38,887 nt of DNA from Candidatus Kuenenia stuttgartensis (GTDB lineage Bacteria > Planctomycetota > UBA11346), in the NCBI GenBank assembly GCA_945876185.1, contig CAMCMZ010000033.1:1-38887 (forward strand). Reading direction: 5' to 3'. Each line of letters begins with the position of its first letter. Position 1 is the stretch's first letter. Positions 14,373 to 23,489 of this stretch are shown here, one piece after another. Both the position numbers and the translations under genes were made by a program. The notes under the pieces were generated by a model, which saw only the letters and a list, made by a program, of their open reading frames with translations, was not told the origin of the DNA and made no database searches.

Positions 14373-16598
14373 ATGATCCCCCTGCCCCGCCTGAACCATC
14401 CGCTGGTGGTGCCCGTCGTTCTCGGCGCGGTCGGGGTGTGCTGCTGGTGGGCGCTCACCCATCGCCCGCCGGGAACCCTGGAAAAAAGCACGCGGGGATC
14501 GCAGCGCATGATCCTGGCCAGCCTTGCGGGCGAATCGCCCGGCCAGGCCGCGACCTGCGCCTACTGGCGCATCTACGTCCGCTATGACGCCGGCGTGCGC
14601 CCGCCGGGGTCCGACTGGGTGGTGCACGAAGGCAGCGACACCGGCCAGGGCTATGAGCTGCACTGGCTGCCGCAGCAGCTCGCGCTCCAGCTCCATCGCG
14701 GCGGCACGCGGGCGCAATTGCTTGGGGCGGTGCGCCTGGACGGCATGCCGGCCGAGATCGCCTTCCAGCGGCGTGGCCAGCGCCTGGAGGTCCTGGCCGA
14801 TGGCCGGCCGATGCTGGCGGTGTTCGATGCCGCCCCGGCGGTCGAGGCGCGCGATGGCGATGCGTACGCCCTGGCCGCGCCCTCGGCGTGGGGCTTCAAG
14901 ACCCGGGCCTCACGCGATGAGTGCACCGTGTCGCTCCACCTGGACCGCCATCTGGCCACGGTCGCGACGATGCCGATCCGGAACGCAACGGTGCAGGGCG
15001 TGGAGGAGCGCAGCCGGATCGCCCGCGACCGCCTGCGCGCTGCCCTGGCCATCGACGCCGAGCACTCGCTTGAAAAAAAGCTCGCCGCCATCGGCTCGGC
15101 CGGCTTGGCGGTGCGGGCGCTTGGATCCGGCCAGAGCGACCTTCCGCGCTTTCGCCAATGGCTCGCCCTGGCCGAGGCGCAGACGGCGATCGCCCGCGCG
15201 GCCCAGCGGGTGGGCCCGGATGGATCCGTCGCCGTCCAACGCCAGGGCGAACGCGCTGCCCCCGGCCTGGCCGCGTTCGCGGTGGAAAACCTGATCACCA
15301 CCTGTCGGGCGGATCCGCTGCCGGAAAGTCCGGGCATCCTGCTCGCGCTTCTCGATCCCCTGACCGAACGCGCCACCGCCCGACCCGACTGGTTACGCGA
15401 TCCTCAGATTGTCACCGTCACCCGGCGCGAGTGGCTCGGGCTCGTGCTGCTCGTGGCTGAGACCGCGCGGGATCTGCTGGCCGAACCCGCTGCCGAGGGC
15501 CTGCATCGGCAGCTCGGCCTCATCGCGCACGCCGTGCGGCAGGAGCTGCGGCGCGAACCGATCGCCCTGCCCGCCGATGCCCCCGCCTGGCTGTCCACGC
15601 GCTGGCGGGCGTTTTCGGGTGGGAATCCCGGGGTCGAGAGTTTCCCGCCGATCCCAGCCGAACCGGTGTTCGTCGCGGATGCGGCGACCCGCGATCCGGC
15701 CACCTCAGCCCTGATGCGACTGGTACGTTCGGCCGATCTTGAGCCGGCGGCGGCGGTCGCCATGTGCGCTCAGGTGCGCGCGCTTATCGCGGCCGCCAGC
15801 AGCGAACTGGTCGGGCTCAAGAATGCTCTCGCCTGGCTCGACAACCCGGTGCTGGCGGACCCCGGCCAGGGTCCGGAGGTGCGGCTGTCCCTGCCGCCGC
15901 GCATGGCGCTCCTCACGCGCGCCCTCATCGTCCTGCATGAGCAGGCCCTCCTGGCCACGACCGACATCATCGAGAACCGGACCCGGGCGGAGCAGCAGGC
16001 CATCGAACTCCTGCTCAAAGAGGAGAAAATCAACGCCCGGACCAACGCCGCCGCTGCCGCCGCCGTGTTCGCAGACCTCATCCGCGACCGCAACGACCCA
16101 CTCGCCTACGCGCTCGCGGTCCAGTTGGCCCGGCGATTCCCGAACCTGATCGAAGAAACCTCCGGCCGGTCGGCGGTCGCTGCGACTCCTGGTTCCGGCT
16201 CCCGGCCCGGTTCCGCGTCGTCCGCCACCCGCCTGCCGGAACCGCCACCGCTGTACCAGGCCCTGCTCAATGGCGCGCCGGAATCCATCGAACTGATCTG
16301 GGACGGCAATTCCGCCCAGTTGCTGGCCGCCGCCCTGGCCATGCAAGGCGACACCCCGCTCGCGGAGCGCGTTGGCTCCGGGCGTACCCTGATTTCCCGC
16401 TGGCTGGGTGAAAAGGGCATGGAGATCGGCGATCCCCGGCCCGGCGTCAGCACGCCCGCCGCGAAGCCGGGGACCCAGACCCCGTGGCGCCTCCTCCTGG
16501 AGTTCCCGCGCTTCAGTCTGCCGCTCGACCTCCTGGTTCCCCCCGGGCCCGACGGCCGACGCGACGGCGAAGATCGTGGCGGGATGCCGGTTCCGTAG
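14373..16598 (+). CDS. Membrane-anchored protein of unknown function
   Basis: I do not recognise this 741-aa protein. One hydrophobic segment at residues about 9-27 (PLVVPVVLGAVGVCCWWALT) suggests a signal anchor with the rest outside the cytoplasm. Residues about 60-190 are strand-like (YWRIYVRYDAG, GYELHWLPQQLALQLHRGG, GQRLEVLADGRPML) and could be a sandwich domain. The middle is mostly helical and Ala/Leu/Arg-rich, with a likely coiled coil near 530-580 (IENRTRAEQQAIELLLKEEK). A Gly/Ser/Pro linker near 605-625 precedes a last small domain. der begins 102 bp downstream on the same strand, so cotranscription is possible. It may be lineage-specific. Confidence 0.6.
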   Translation: MIPLPRLNHPLVVPVVLGAVGVCCWWALTHRPPGTLEKSTRGSQRMILASLAGESPGQAATCAYWRIYVRYDAGVRPPGSDWVVHEGSDTGQGYELHWLPQQLALQLHRGGTRAQLLGAVRLDGMPAEIAFQRRGQRLEVLADGRPMLAVFDAAPAVEARDGDAYALAAPSAWGFKTRASRDECTVSLHLDRHLATVATMPIRNATVQGVEERSRIARDRLRAALAIDAEHSLEKKLAAIGSAGLAVRALGSGQSDLPRFRQWLALAEAQTAIARAAQRVGPDGSVAVQRQGERAAPGLAAFAVENLITTCRADPLPESPGILLALLDPLTERATARPDWLRDPQIVTVTRREWLGLVLLVAETARDLLAEPAAEGLHRQLGLIAHAVRQELRREPIALPADAPAWLSTRWRAFSGGNPGVESFPPIPAEPVFVADAATRDPATSALMRLVRSADLEPAAAVAMCAQVRALIAAASSELVGLKNALAWLDNPVLADPGQGPEVRLSLPPRMALLTRALIVLHEQALLATTDIIENRTRAEQQAIELLLKEEKINARTNAAAAAAVFADLIRDRNDPLAYALAVQLARRFPNLIEETSGRSAVAATPGSGSRPGSASSATRLPEPPPLYQALLNGAPESIELIWDGNSAQLLAAALAMQGDTPLAERVGSGRTLISRWLGEKGMEIGDPRPGVSTPAAKPGTQTPWRLLLEFPRFSLPLDLLVPPGPDGRRDGEDRGGMPVP

Positions 16599-16700
16599 GG
16601 TGTTTTCCGCCCCGGTGACGGCGAAATCGGTCCCGGTCTTGCCGGTGGCATGCGGGGGCGGCGGCGGCATGCTGCGCCGCCCGCAAAGATCGGTAAAAAC

Positions 16701-18374
16701 ATGCGTCCCACCGTTGCCATCGTCGGCCGACCCAATGTCGGCAAGTCGTCCCTGTTCAACCGCCTGGTTGGCCAGCCGATCGCCATCGTCGATCCGACCC
16801 CGGGGACGACCCGCGACCGCCTGCTGCATGAGGTGCGGCGCGACGGGGTGCGCTTCGACCTCGTCGACACCGGCGGCATCGGCATCGTCGACGAGGCCAA
16901 GCTGGAGGCCGATGTCCACCGCCAGATCGAACGCGCCATCGCCACCGCCGACCGCATCCTGTTTCTGGTCGACGCCCGCGAAGGCGTGGCGCACCTCGAT
17001 CGCGAGATCGCCGAACGCCTGCGGCCGATCCACGAACGCGTCATCCTGATCGCCAACAAGGTCGACCACGATGGGCTGGAAAGCGACATCCACGTCTTCG
17101 CCCAGCTCGGCCTGGGCACGCCGCACGCGCTGTCGGCGGCGCAGGCGACCGGCATCCATGGCCTGATGGAAGTCCTCAGCGCATCCTTGCCGGCAATGTA
17201 CGAGGGCAGCGAGGCGGCCGAGGCCGATGGCGATGAGGACCGCATCCGCCTCGCTCTGGTCGGGCGGCGCAACGTGGGGAAATCCTCGTTGACCAACTCC
17301 ATGTGCGGCGAGGACCGGGTCATCGTCGCCGACCTGCCCGGCACGACGCGCGATGCGATCGACGTCGAGCTCGACCGGCCCGAAGGCAAATTCACCCTCA
17401 TCGACACCGCGGGTCTGCGCAAGCGCGCCAAGGTCGACGGCGACCTCGAATTCTATTCCGCCTGCCGCACCGAGCGCGCGATCAAGCGGGCCCAGGTGGT
17501 GCTGTTCGTCCTCGATGCCTCCGACGACCTGGGCATGATGGACAAGAAGATCGCGCATTTTTGCGAATCCGAGGGCAAACCCGTCATCATCGTGTTGAAC
17601 AAGTGGGATCTGGCCGAAGCCGGCGGAGCCAAACGCGGGCAGTACATCGACTGGCTGCACGACCGCCTGCCCGGGCTGACCTATGCGCCGATCGTCACGA
17701 CCTGCGCGCTGTCGGGGTTCAACCTCGAACACATCCTCGGCACCGCCGTCGCGATGGTGGCCGAGACGCGTTCGCGCGTCGCGACCTCGGAACTCAACCG
17801 CCTGATGGAACTCGCGGTCGAACGCCGCCGGCCGCGCAAGGTCGGGCCGCAGCCGACGCGCATCTATTACGCCACCCAGGCCGAGACCCAGCCACCGACG
17901 TTCATCGTCTTCGTCAACCGCACCGACTGGATCGAGCCGGGCTACAGCCGGTTTCTGGAAAGCTTCCTGCGCGAACGCCTGCCGTTCAAACAGGTGCCGC
18001 TGCGCATCCTCTTCAAGTCGCGCGACAGCCGCATGCATGAGAACCAGGACGCGCACCGGGTCATCCGTGGCCGCAACCGGGCCGACCGCAGTCCGACCCT
18101 GGTGGTGCCGCCGTCGTCGCGAACCCGCAACCGGATCTACCACCGCGAGGAGAAACCGGATCCGGCCGCAGATGAACCGGATGTCGGCGGCGAACTCGCC
18201 GGCAATCCTGGCGCGCCGGAACAACCACAGAAGATCCCTCGGACCAGGGCCAATTCGGGCGCAAAAGGCGGCGCTGCGAGGAAATTCGCAGCGGAAAGCA
18301 AGAAGCCAGCCCGCAAGGGCGGCAACGGTGGAAAGGGTGGGAAAAGCGGGCACGGCGGAGGCTTCCGTCGATGA
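16701..18374 (+). CDS. der: Ribosome-assembly GTPase Der (EngA) with long basic tail
   Basis: 557-aa tandem-GTPase protein needed for maturation of the 50S subunit. The first G domain has GRPNVGKSS, PGTTRD, DTGG and NKVD; the second has GRRNVGKSS, PGTTRDA, DTAG and NKWD. A KH-like C-terminal domain follows (TRIYYATQAETQPPTFIVFV through LRILFKSR). Usual length is 430-490 aa; here about 100 extra residues follow, ending in a Lys/Gly-rich unstructured tail (ARKGGNGGKGGKSGHGGGF), probably RNA-contacting. The ATG at 16701 starts just before the first P-loop. The stop overlaps the plsY start (ATGA), so these two are translationally coupled. Confidence 0.96.
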   Translation: MRPTVAIVGRPNVGKSSLFNRLVGQPIAIVDPTPGTTRDRLLHEVRRDGVRFDLVDTGGIGIVDEAKLEADVHRQIERAIATADRILFLVDAREGVAHLDREIAERLRPIHERVILIANKVDHDGLESDIHVFAQLGLGTPHALSAAQATGIHGLMEVLSASLPAMYEGSEAAEADGDEDRIRLALVGRRNVGKSSLTNSMCGEDRVIVADLPGTTRDAIDVELDRPEGKFTLIDTAGLRKRAKVDGDLEFYSACRTERAIKRAQVVLFVLDASDDLGMMDKKIAHFCESEGKPVIIVLNKWDLAEAGGAKRGQYIDWLHDRLPGLTYAPIVTTCALSGFNLEHILGTAVAMVAETRSRVATSELNRLMELAVERRRPRKVGPQPTRIYYATQAETQPPTFIVFVNRTDWIEPGYSRFLESFLRERLPFKQVPLRILFKSRDSRMHENQDAHRVIRGRNRADRSPTLVVPPSSRTRNRIYHREEKPDPAADEPDVGGELAGNPGAPEQPQKIPRTRANSGAKGGAARKFAAESKKPARKGGNGGKGGKSGHGGGFRR

Positions 18375-19024
18375 ACGTCGCTTGGTGGCTGCTGGTGCCG
18401 GCGACGTACCTGCTCGCGTCGGTGTCCTTCGCCTGGATCGTTGCGCGGCTGCACGGGGTCGACCTGCGCAAAGCGGGATCCGGCAATCTCGGCGCGACCA
18501 ACGCCGGCCGCGTTCTCGGCGGGCGCTGGTTCGCGGTGGTCTTCAGCGCGGATCTGGTGAAGGGGCTGGTGCCGGTGCTGATCGCCGTGCATCTGGTGCC
18601 GGGCGCGGGCGCTGACCCGCAGCGGCCGTGGCTCGACCTGGCGGTAGCCGCAGCGGCGATCCTTGGCCACAGTTTCACCTGCCTTCACGGCTTCCGCGGC
18701 GGCAAGGCGGTGGCGACAACGCTCGGCGTGCTGATCGGCCTGGTCTGGCTCACCGCCGCCTGCGCCTTCGCGGTCTGGCTGCTGGTCTGGGCCCTGGGCG
18801 CGTTCGTCTTCCGCATCGGCCGGGCCGATGCCGTGGGGCCGGCGAGCGTGGTCGCGGCGGTGGTGACGCCGGTGGCGCATCTGGTCGTCTTCCCGCAGCC
18901 GTGGGCCTGGGGCCATGTGCCGGTCACCGCCCTGGTCTTCGCCGCCGGGGTGCTCATCCTCGTGCGGCATCGCGCGAACATCGGAAAAATGCTGGTGCGG
19001 CGCCGCACTGCGGGGAACGGCTGA
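18371..19024 (+). CDS. plsY: Glycerol-3-phosphate acyltransferase PlsY
   Basis: 217-aa integral membrane enzyme that moves the acyl group of acyl-phosphate to glycerol-3-phosphate, the first step of phospholipid synthesis. Its three signature loops are present: GSGNLGATNAGRVLG, GHSFTCLHGFRGGKAVAT, and RHRANIGKML near the end. Five or so hydrophobic helices fit the family topology. It overlaps der upstream (ATGA) and shares its stop with the start of the PHP phosphatase (TGATG), so the three genes are a tight operon. plsX is not in the window. Confidence 0.95.
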   Translation: MNVAWWLLVPATYLLASVSFAWIVARLHGVDLRKAGSGNLGATNAGRVLGGRWFAVVFSADLVKGLVPVLIAVHLVPGAGADPQRPWLDLAVAAAAILGHSFTCLHGFRGGKAVATTLGVLIGLVWLTAACAFAVWLLVWALGAFVFRIGRADAVGPASVVAAVVTPVAHLVVFPQPWAWGHVPVTALVFAAGVLILVRHRANIGKMLVRRRTAGNG

Positions 19025-19848
19025 TGTCCGCTGTCGCCCCCACCGCTGCTATCCCCTCTGCCTCTGCGCCCACCTACGCCGTCGTCCTGCATTCGCACAC
19101 CTGGCGCTGCAATCACGCCCAGGGCGATGCCAGCGACATGGTCGCCGCTGCCGTGGCAGGCGGCTGCCCCCGGATCGGGATCTCGGACCACACCCCGCTG
19201 CCGGATGGATCTTGGCCCGAGGTCCGCATGGACCTGGATCAACTCGATGATTACGTGGCAGCGGTGCGCCAGGCCGAGGCCGCGTTTCCACAGGCGCGGG
19301 TGCTGCTCGGCATGGAATGCGACTGGCATCCCGAATACGAGGGGTTCTACCGCGATGAACTGCGCGGCCGCATCGGCTGCGACTACCTGATCGCGGCAGT
19401 TCACGCGGTGCCGGTCGCCCAGGGCCGGCTCAGCCCGTTCTATGACCGACTCGGCACCGAGGGCTTGCGCGCCTACGCCGACCTGCTGATCCGGGGCATG
19501 GAATCCGGCCTGGTCGCCTTCGTCGCCCACCCCGACGTGTTCGCCTGCGGCATGACCGCTTTCGACGCCGACTGCGCCGCGGTGGCCCGCGATCTCGCCT
19601 TGGCCTCAATTGCCACTGGGGTGCCGCTGGAACTCAATGCCAACGGTCTGCGTCGCAACGCGCCCGCCGATGGTCGACCGGGGCCATACCCGTGGCGGCC
19701 GTTCTGGGAGATCGTCGCCACGCATGGGGCGAAAGTGGTCTTGTCGAGCGATGCCCATCGCCCGTCTGAAGTGCTGCACGGATTCGCTGAATTGGACGCG
19801 CTTCGCCAGGAACTCGGCCTGGTGGCCGTGGATCCAACGGCGGCTTGA
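19024..19848 (+). CDS. PHP-domain histidinol-phosphatase-like hydrolase
   Basis: 274-aa metal-dependent phosphoesterase of the PHP family, closest in pattern to HisK/HisJ-type histidinol-phosphatase, which makes histidinol in histidine synthesis. Metal-binding motifs in order: HSHTWRCNH, GISDHTPLP, GMECDWHPEYE, AAVHAVP, FVAHPDVFACG, and LSSDAHRP. The ATG overlaps the plsY stop (TGATG). An Ala/Ser/Pro-rich stretch of about 15 residues precedes the first motif. No other his genes are near, so another phosphate-ester substrate is possible. Confidence 0.85.
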   Translation: MSAVAPTAAIPSASAPTYAVVLHSHTWRCNHAQGDASDMVAAAVAGGCPRIGISDHTPLPDGSWPEVRMDLDQLDDYVAAVRQAEAAFPQARVLLGMECDWHPEYEGFYRDELRGRIGCDYLIAAVHAVPVAQGRLSPFYDRLGTEGLRAYADLLIRGMESGLVAFVAHPDVFACGMTAFDADCAAVARDLALASIATGVPLELNANGLRRNAPADGRPGPYPWRPFWEIVATHGAKVVLSSDAHRPSEVLHGFAELDALRQELGLVAVDPTAA

Positions 19849-19877
19849 CCGGCGGAAGATTCAGCAGCGGAATAACA

Positions 19878-19903
19878 GCCGGGCAGACTGCGGCCAGCCC
19901 GGC
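19878..19903. terminator. Candidate bidirectional terminator hairpin
   Basis: GCCGGGC (19878-19884) pairs with GCCCGGC (19897-19903) in the 63-bp gap between the convergent PHP phosphatase and rplS genes. There is no T-run, but the position fits a shared transcript end. Confidence 0.4.
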
Positions 19904-19911
19904 CGGAGCGA

Positions 19912-20337
19912 CTACTTCTTGGTGCTAGCAGCTTCCGCGAGCGCGGCAGCCTGCTCGGCGTTGGCGGGAGCGGTGTCGTCAGCGCCGGCCAGGAATTCGC
20001 GGACCTTGGTCGACTTGCCGACGCGGTCGCGCAGGTAGAAGAGCTTGGCGCGGCGGACGCGGCCACGGCGGACGACCTCGACCTTGATCACGCGCGGGCT
20101 GTGCAGGGGGAAGATGCGTTCCACGCCCTCGCCCGACACCACGCGGCGCACGGTGAAGGTGGCGTTGATCTCGCCCTGGCCCTTGCAGCGCGAGATCACG
20201 GTGCCGTTGAACACCTGCACACGCTCCTTGTCGCCTTCCTTGATGCGGGTGTGGACGTTGACGGTGTCGCCGACCTTGAAGTCGCCAGCAGACGACTGGC
20301 GCAGGGACGATTTGGCGACGTGGGCGAGCAGATCCAT
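19912..20337 (-). CDS. rplS: 50S ribosomal protein L19
   Basis: 141-aa L19, a 50S protein at the subunit interface. The core is clear: [33 protein letters not shown], then [15 protein letters not shown] and [20 protein letters not shown]. The start is ATG 20337 with GAGG about 8 nt upstream; the ORF continues upstream only into the 8-bp tandem repeat region. The usual partners rpsP, rimM and trmD are absent here. A 25-residue Ala-rich tail follows the core. Confidence 0.97.
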   Translation of the reverse strand: MDLLAHVAKSSLRQSSAGDFKVGDTVNVHTRIKEGDKERVQVFNGTVISRCKGQGEINATFTVRRVVSGEGVERIFPLHSPRVIKVEVVRRGRVRRAKLFYLRDRVGKSTKVREFLAGADDTAPANAEQAAALAEAASTKK

Positions 20338-20420
20338 GGCAACCTCGGGACTCCGCCTGCATGGCGGGGAGGCGCAGGGTAGCGGGGGGTTGGCGGAGTC
20401 AATTGTGAGGGCGGGGAGGG

Positions 20421-20484
20421 GAATGCTCGAATGCTGGAATGCTTGAATTCTCTGATGCTCGCAGGCTGGAATGATCGAATGCTG
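20421..20484. repeat. 8-bp degenerate tandem repeat upstream of rplS
   Basis: Eight consecutive 8-bp units of GAATGCTN, in phase from 20421 to 20484. Four match GAATGCTN exactly (GAATGCTC, GAATGCTG, GAATGCTT, and the last GAATGCTG) and the others differ by one to four bases. It lies in the 284-bp divergent gap between rplS and the PpiD-like gene, which otherwise shows only G-rich sequence and no gene. Confidence 0.85.
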
Positions 20485-20621
20485 CGCGGGGCGGGGTGTC
20501 TGGTGATGGTGGGGATGCACTTGGGGTTTGCCGTCGCCGCCTGCGGTTGCCAGCCCTGGATGGCACTCTAGGCTCCCCCGCCCCGCCGGGAGTCTCCGGC
20601 CGGAATCGCGCAGGAGTCTCC

Positions 20622-22490
20622 ATGACCGACAGCCAGTTGCCCGCCCCGGGATCGAACGGGAAAAGCCCGGAAAAAGCAGGCAAGGACGACATCAAGGACG
20701 CAGTCCTCGTCGGCACGGGCGAGGCCCCGGCCAAGCTGCCGCCGCAGCAGCTGACCATGACCCAGCAGTTCTTCGTCTGGGTGCTGATCCTGGTCGTCGG
20801 CGTGCTCTTCGGCATGGGCGGGTCGATGAGCCTGTTCGGGCAGCAGAGCCGCATCCTGGTCGGCAACGTGTCCGAGTCCGAGGCGCTCCAGCGCAAGAAC
20901 ATCGCGGAACGGCTCGATCAGGCGTTTCCCGGCAACTACCCCCCATTCGCCATCGATGCGCGCCGCTACGGCGATTCGGTGATGAACTACTACGCCAACA
21001 ACATCCGCATGGCGCGTCTGGCGGAAAAAGACGGCCTGAGACCCGCCGGCCGCGAACTGGAACGCATCGTCCAGGACTTTCTCGACGAACCCGCCCAGGG
21101 CGGGCCACGCGGCCAGACCGCTTCCGGTCGCACCCGGGGCCAGGTCCTGCTTGATCTCGTCGGTGGCAAGAAGGAGGTAACCCGCGATGAACTCGCGCTG
21201 TTCCTCGCTGAACGCAGTGCGGTCACGGGCTTGGAATCGCGCAATGTCACGGTGGCTGCGATAGCCCCGGCGATGGATGTCCTCCAGATTCCGCGACCAG
21301 ATTTCGGCGGAGCCGAGAGCATTGATCTTGAGGTCGTCGAATTATCAGCCAAGGACCTCATTCCGGTGGTCAAAGACGACGACGCCGAACTGGATCCCAC
21401 CTACCGCAAGCTCGCCCAGAGCACGGATCCGGCGGTCCAGAAACTGTTCCGCCGTCCGGCGGCGGTGACGGTCAGCGTCGCCCACGCCGACGTCGCCAAG
21501 CTGCGCGAGAGCATCACCGTGACCGATGTCGAACTGCAAGCGCAGTACGAGAAGAACAAAGAGCGCTACAAGATCCCTGAACCGTCCAAGCTGCCTGGCA
21601 CCACGATCACCCCCGACCCAAAGAAGGAGACCGCCTACCGACCCTTCGCCGAGGTGAAAGACGAGTTGAAGAAGGATCTGGTCGACGAACGGGTGCTTGC
21701 CAAGGCCCGCGCGCTCGCTGACGAGTTCGACGCGGTGGTCACCGACAAGGTCCTGCATGAGGCCAAGGACAACCAGGCCTTCATCGCCGCCGCCAAGGAA
21801 AAAGGCCTGGTGGTGGATGCGCTGGTCATCGACGAGCCCGGCAAGGACGGTCAACTCGACTTCCACACCCTCGGTACCGTGGCCGACCAGGCTGGCCTGT
21901 TCAACACCGTGAACCAGCCTGGTCTGATCAGCCGACCGCTGGTGACGAACGGAGCCAGCCGCAACGCTATCGTGGTGCGCCTGGATGCGCGCAAGCCCGC
22001 CGCCACGCGCGAACTCACCGAGGTCAAGGATCAGGTCAAGCAACGCCTGGCAGCCAAGCGTTCGTACAAGGACCTGATCGCCAAGGCCAAGGCCATCCGC
22101 GAAGCTGCTGAGAAGGCTGGAACGGGGGGACTCGCCGCCTGGGCTGCAAGCGACGAGGGCAAGAAGTGGAATGCCAAGGTGACGCTGCGCTCGGCCCAAA
22201 CAGCCGCTGATCCCATCAACCCGCCGGCCGATGAACTCGATGGCACCCCCGGAGAAAGCCGAATGGTCGGCAGCATGTCGCTGCCCGACCGGCCGGTCGC
22301 CTTGGAGGCCGGGCGTTTTGGCGAACTTGAACCGCCCAAGGTCAGTCTGGTCCAGGTCAAGAACGTAACCCCGGCGCCTACGCCCATGCTAACGGCCGAA
22401 GCTCAGCGCAAGCGTGCGGAAGCCTTCCAGTATTTCCTCGGCCGCTACCGCCAACAGGTGTTCTCCTCGGCCAAAGGAGAAGGACTCTGA
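20622..22490 (+). CDS. PpiD/SurA-like membrane-anchored chaperone, no clear parvulin domain
   Basis: 622-aa protein with a short polar N-terminus, one transmembrane helix at about residues 50-68 ([18 protein letters not shown]) and a large periplasmic part. This resembles PpiD, which helps outer-membrane and secreted proteins fold. SurA-like helical segments are seen, including [20 protein letters not shown] and [18 protein letters not shown], the elements that normally flank a parvulin domain. Between and after them I cannot find a parvulin signature, so it may be a chaperone without isomerase activity. The ATG at 20622 has AGGAG 8 nt upstream. purC starts two bases after its stop, implying cotranscription. 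Confidence 0.65.
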   Translation: MTDSQLPAPGSNGKSPEKAGKDDIKDAVLVGTGEAPAKLPPQQLTMTQQFFVWVLILVVGVLFGMGGSMSLFGQQSRILVGNVSESEALQRKNIAERLDQAFPGNYPPFAIDARRYGDSVMNYYANNIRMARLAEKDGLRPAGRELERIVQDFLDEPAQGGPRGQTASGRTRGQVLLDLVGGKKEVTRDELALFLAERSAVTGLESRNVTVAAIAPAMDVLQIPRPDFGGAESIDLEVVELSAKDLIPVVKDDDAELDPTYRKLAQSTDPAVQKLFRRPAAVTVSVAHADVAKLRESITVTDVELQAQYEKNKERYKIPEPSKLPGTTITPDPKKETAYRPFAEVKDELKKDLVDERVLAKARALADEFDAVVTDKVLHEAKDNQAFIAAAKEKGLVVDALVIDEPGKDGQLDFHTLGTVADQAGLFNTVNQPGLISRPLVTNGASRNAIVVRLDARKPAATRELTEVKDQVKQRLAAKRSYKDLIAKAKAIREAAEKAGTGGLAAWAASDEGKKWNAKVTLRSAQTAADPINPPADELDGTPGESRMVGSMSLPDRPVALEAGRFGELEPPKVSLVQVKNVTPAPTPMLTAEAQRKRAEAFQYFLGRYRQQVFSSAKGEGL

Positions 22491-22492
22491 CC

Positions 22493-23392
22493 ATGGCCGA
22501 CGCCCTGCTGACTTGCGACCTCCCCGGACTCAAACTGCTCGCGCGCGGCAAGGTGCGCGACGTATTCGAGGTCGACGCCGAGCACCTGCTCTTCGTCGCC
22601 ACCGACCGCATCAGCGCCTTCGACGTGGTGATGGCCAACGGCATCCCTGGCAAGGGCAAGGTGCTGACCCAGCTCAGCTGCTTCTGGTTCGACCTGCTCA
22701 AGGACGTCTGCCCGCACCACCTGGTCACCGCCGACGTGGCGCAGATGCCGGTGGCGCTGCGCGCCCATCAAGCGCAACTGGATGGCCGCTCGATGCTGGT
22801 GCGCCGGCTGAAGATCCTGCCGGTCGAGGCCATCGTGCGTGGATATCTCGCCGGATCCGGCTGGAAGGAATACCAGGCCAGCCGCACCGTCTGCCGCCTG
22901 CCGCTGCCGCAGGGCCTGCGCGAATCCAGCCTGCTGCCTGAGCCGCTCTACACCCCGTCGACCAAGGCCGAACAAGGCAAGCACGACGAGAACATCCATC
23001 CCGAACAGGCCGCGAAGATCCTCGGCGCCACCGCCGGCACGGTGCGCTCGCACGCCCTGACGCTGTACACCAAGGCGCGCGACTATGCCAAGAACAAGGG
23101 CATCATCATCGCCGACACCAAGTTCGAATTCGGCGTCGATGCCAAGGGCACCGTGGTCCTGGCCGATGAGGTGCTGACCCCGGATTCGAGCCGCTTCTGG
23201 CCCGCCGCCACGTGGAAACCCGGCTGCGCCCAGGACAGCTTCGACAAGCAGTTCGTCCGCGATTACCTGGAATCCGTGAAGTTCAACAAGGACGGCAAGG
23301 GCATCGCTCTGCCGGCCGAGGTGGTCGAGCGCACCCTCGCCAAGTACGTCGAGGCCTTCCGCCTGCTCACCGGCCGCGCACCCGTGCTCTGA
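22493..23392 (+). CDS. purC: SAICAR synthetase
   Basis: 299-aa phosphoribosylaminoimidazole-succinocarboxamide synthase, which joins CAIR and aspartate with ATP in purine synthesis. Motifs seen: GKVRDVFEVDAEHLLFVATD, RISAFDVVMANGIPGKG, VRGYLAGSGWKEY, IIIADTKFEFG, and DEVLTPDSSRFWP. Length suits the longer, yeast-like form of the enzyme rather than the 240-aa E. coli form. It starts two bases after the PpiD-like gene. Confidence 0.97.
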   Translation: MADALLTCDLPGLKLLARGKVRDVFEVDAEHLLFVATDRISAFDVVMANGIPGKGKVLTQLSCFWFDLLKDVCPHHLVTADVAQMPVALRAHQAQLDGRSMLVRRLKILPVEAIVRGYLAGSGWKEYQASRTVCRLPLPQGLRESSLLPEPLYTPSTKAEQGKHDENIHPEQAAKILGATAGTVRSHALTLYTKARDYAKNKGIIIADTKFEFGVDAKGTVVLADEVLTPDSSRFWPAATWKPGCAQDSFDKQFVRDYLESVKFNKDGKGIALPAEVVERTLAKYVEAFRLLTGRAPVL

Positions 23393-23447
23393 AGCCCGGT
23401 CCACGGGCATCGGACCACCGGCAGCGGGAAACGGGCAGCAGGCGCCG

Positions 23448-23479
23448 GGCAACCAGACGACAGGCAACCAGACGACAGG
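23448..23479. repeat. 15-bp direct tandem repeat before lgt
   Basis: GGCAACCAGACGACA occurs twice back to back, followed by GG. The second copy runs into the AGGAG ribosome-binding site of lgt. Confidence 0.85.
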
Positions 23480-23489
23480 AGCGCGCATC

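Noticed and set aside
15705..18353. Minus-strand ORF (882 aa) opposite der
   Set aside because: It covers the der G motifs on the antisense strand and has no recognisable domains.
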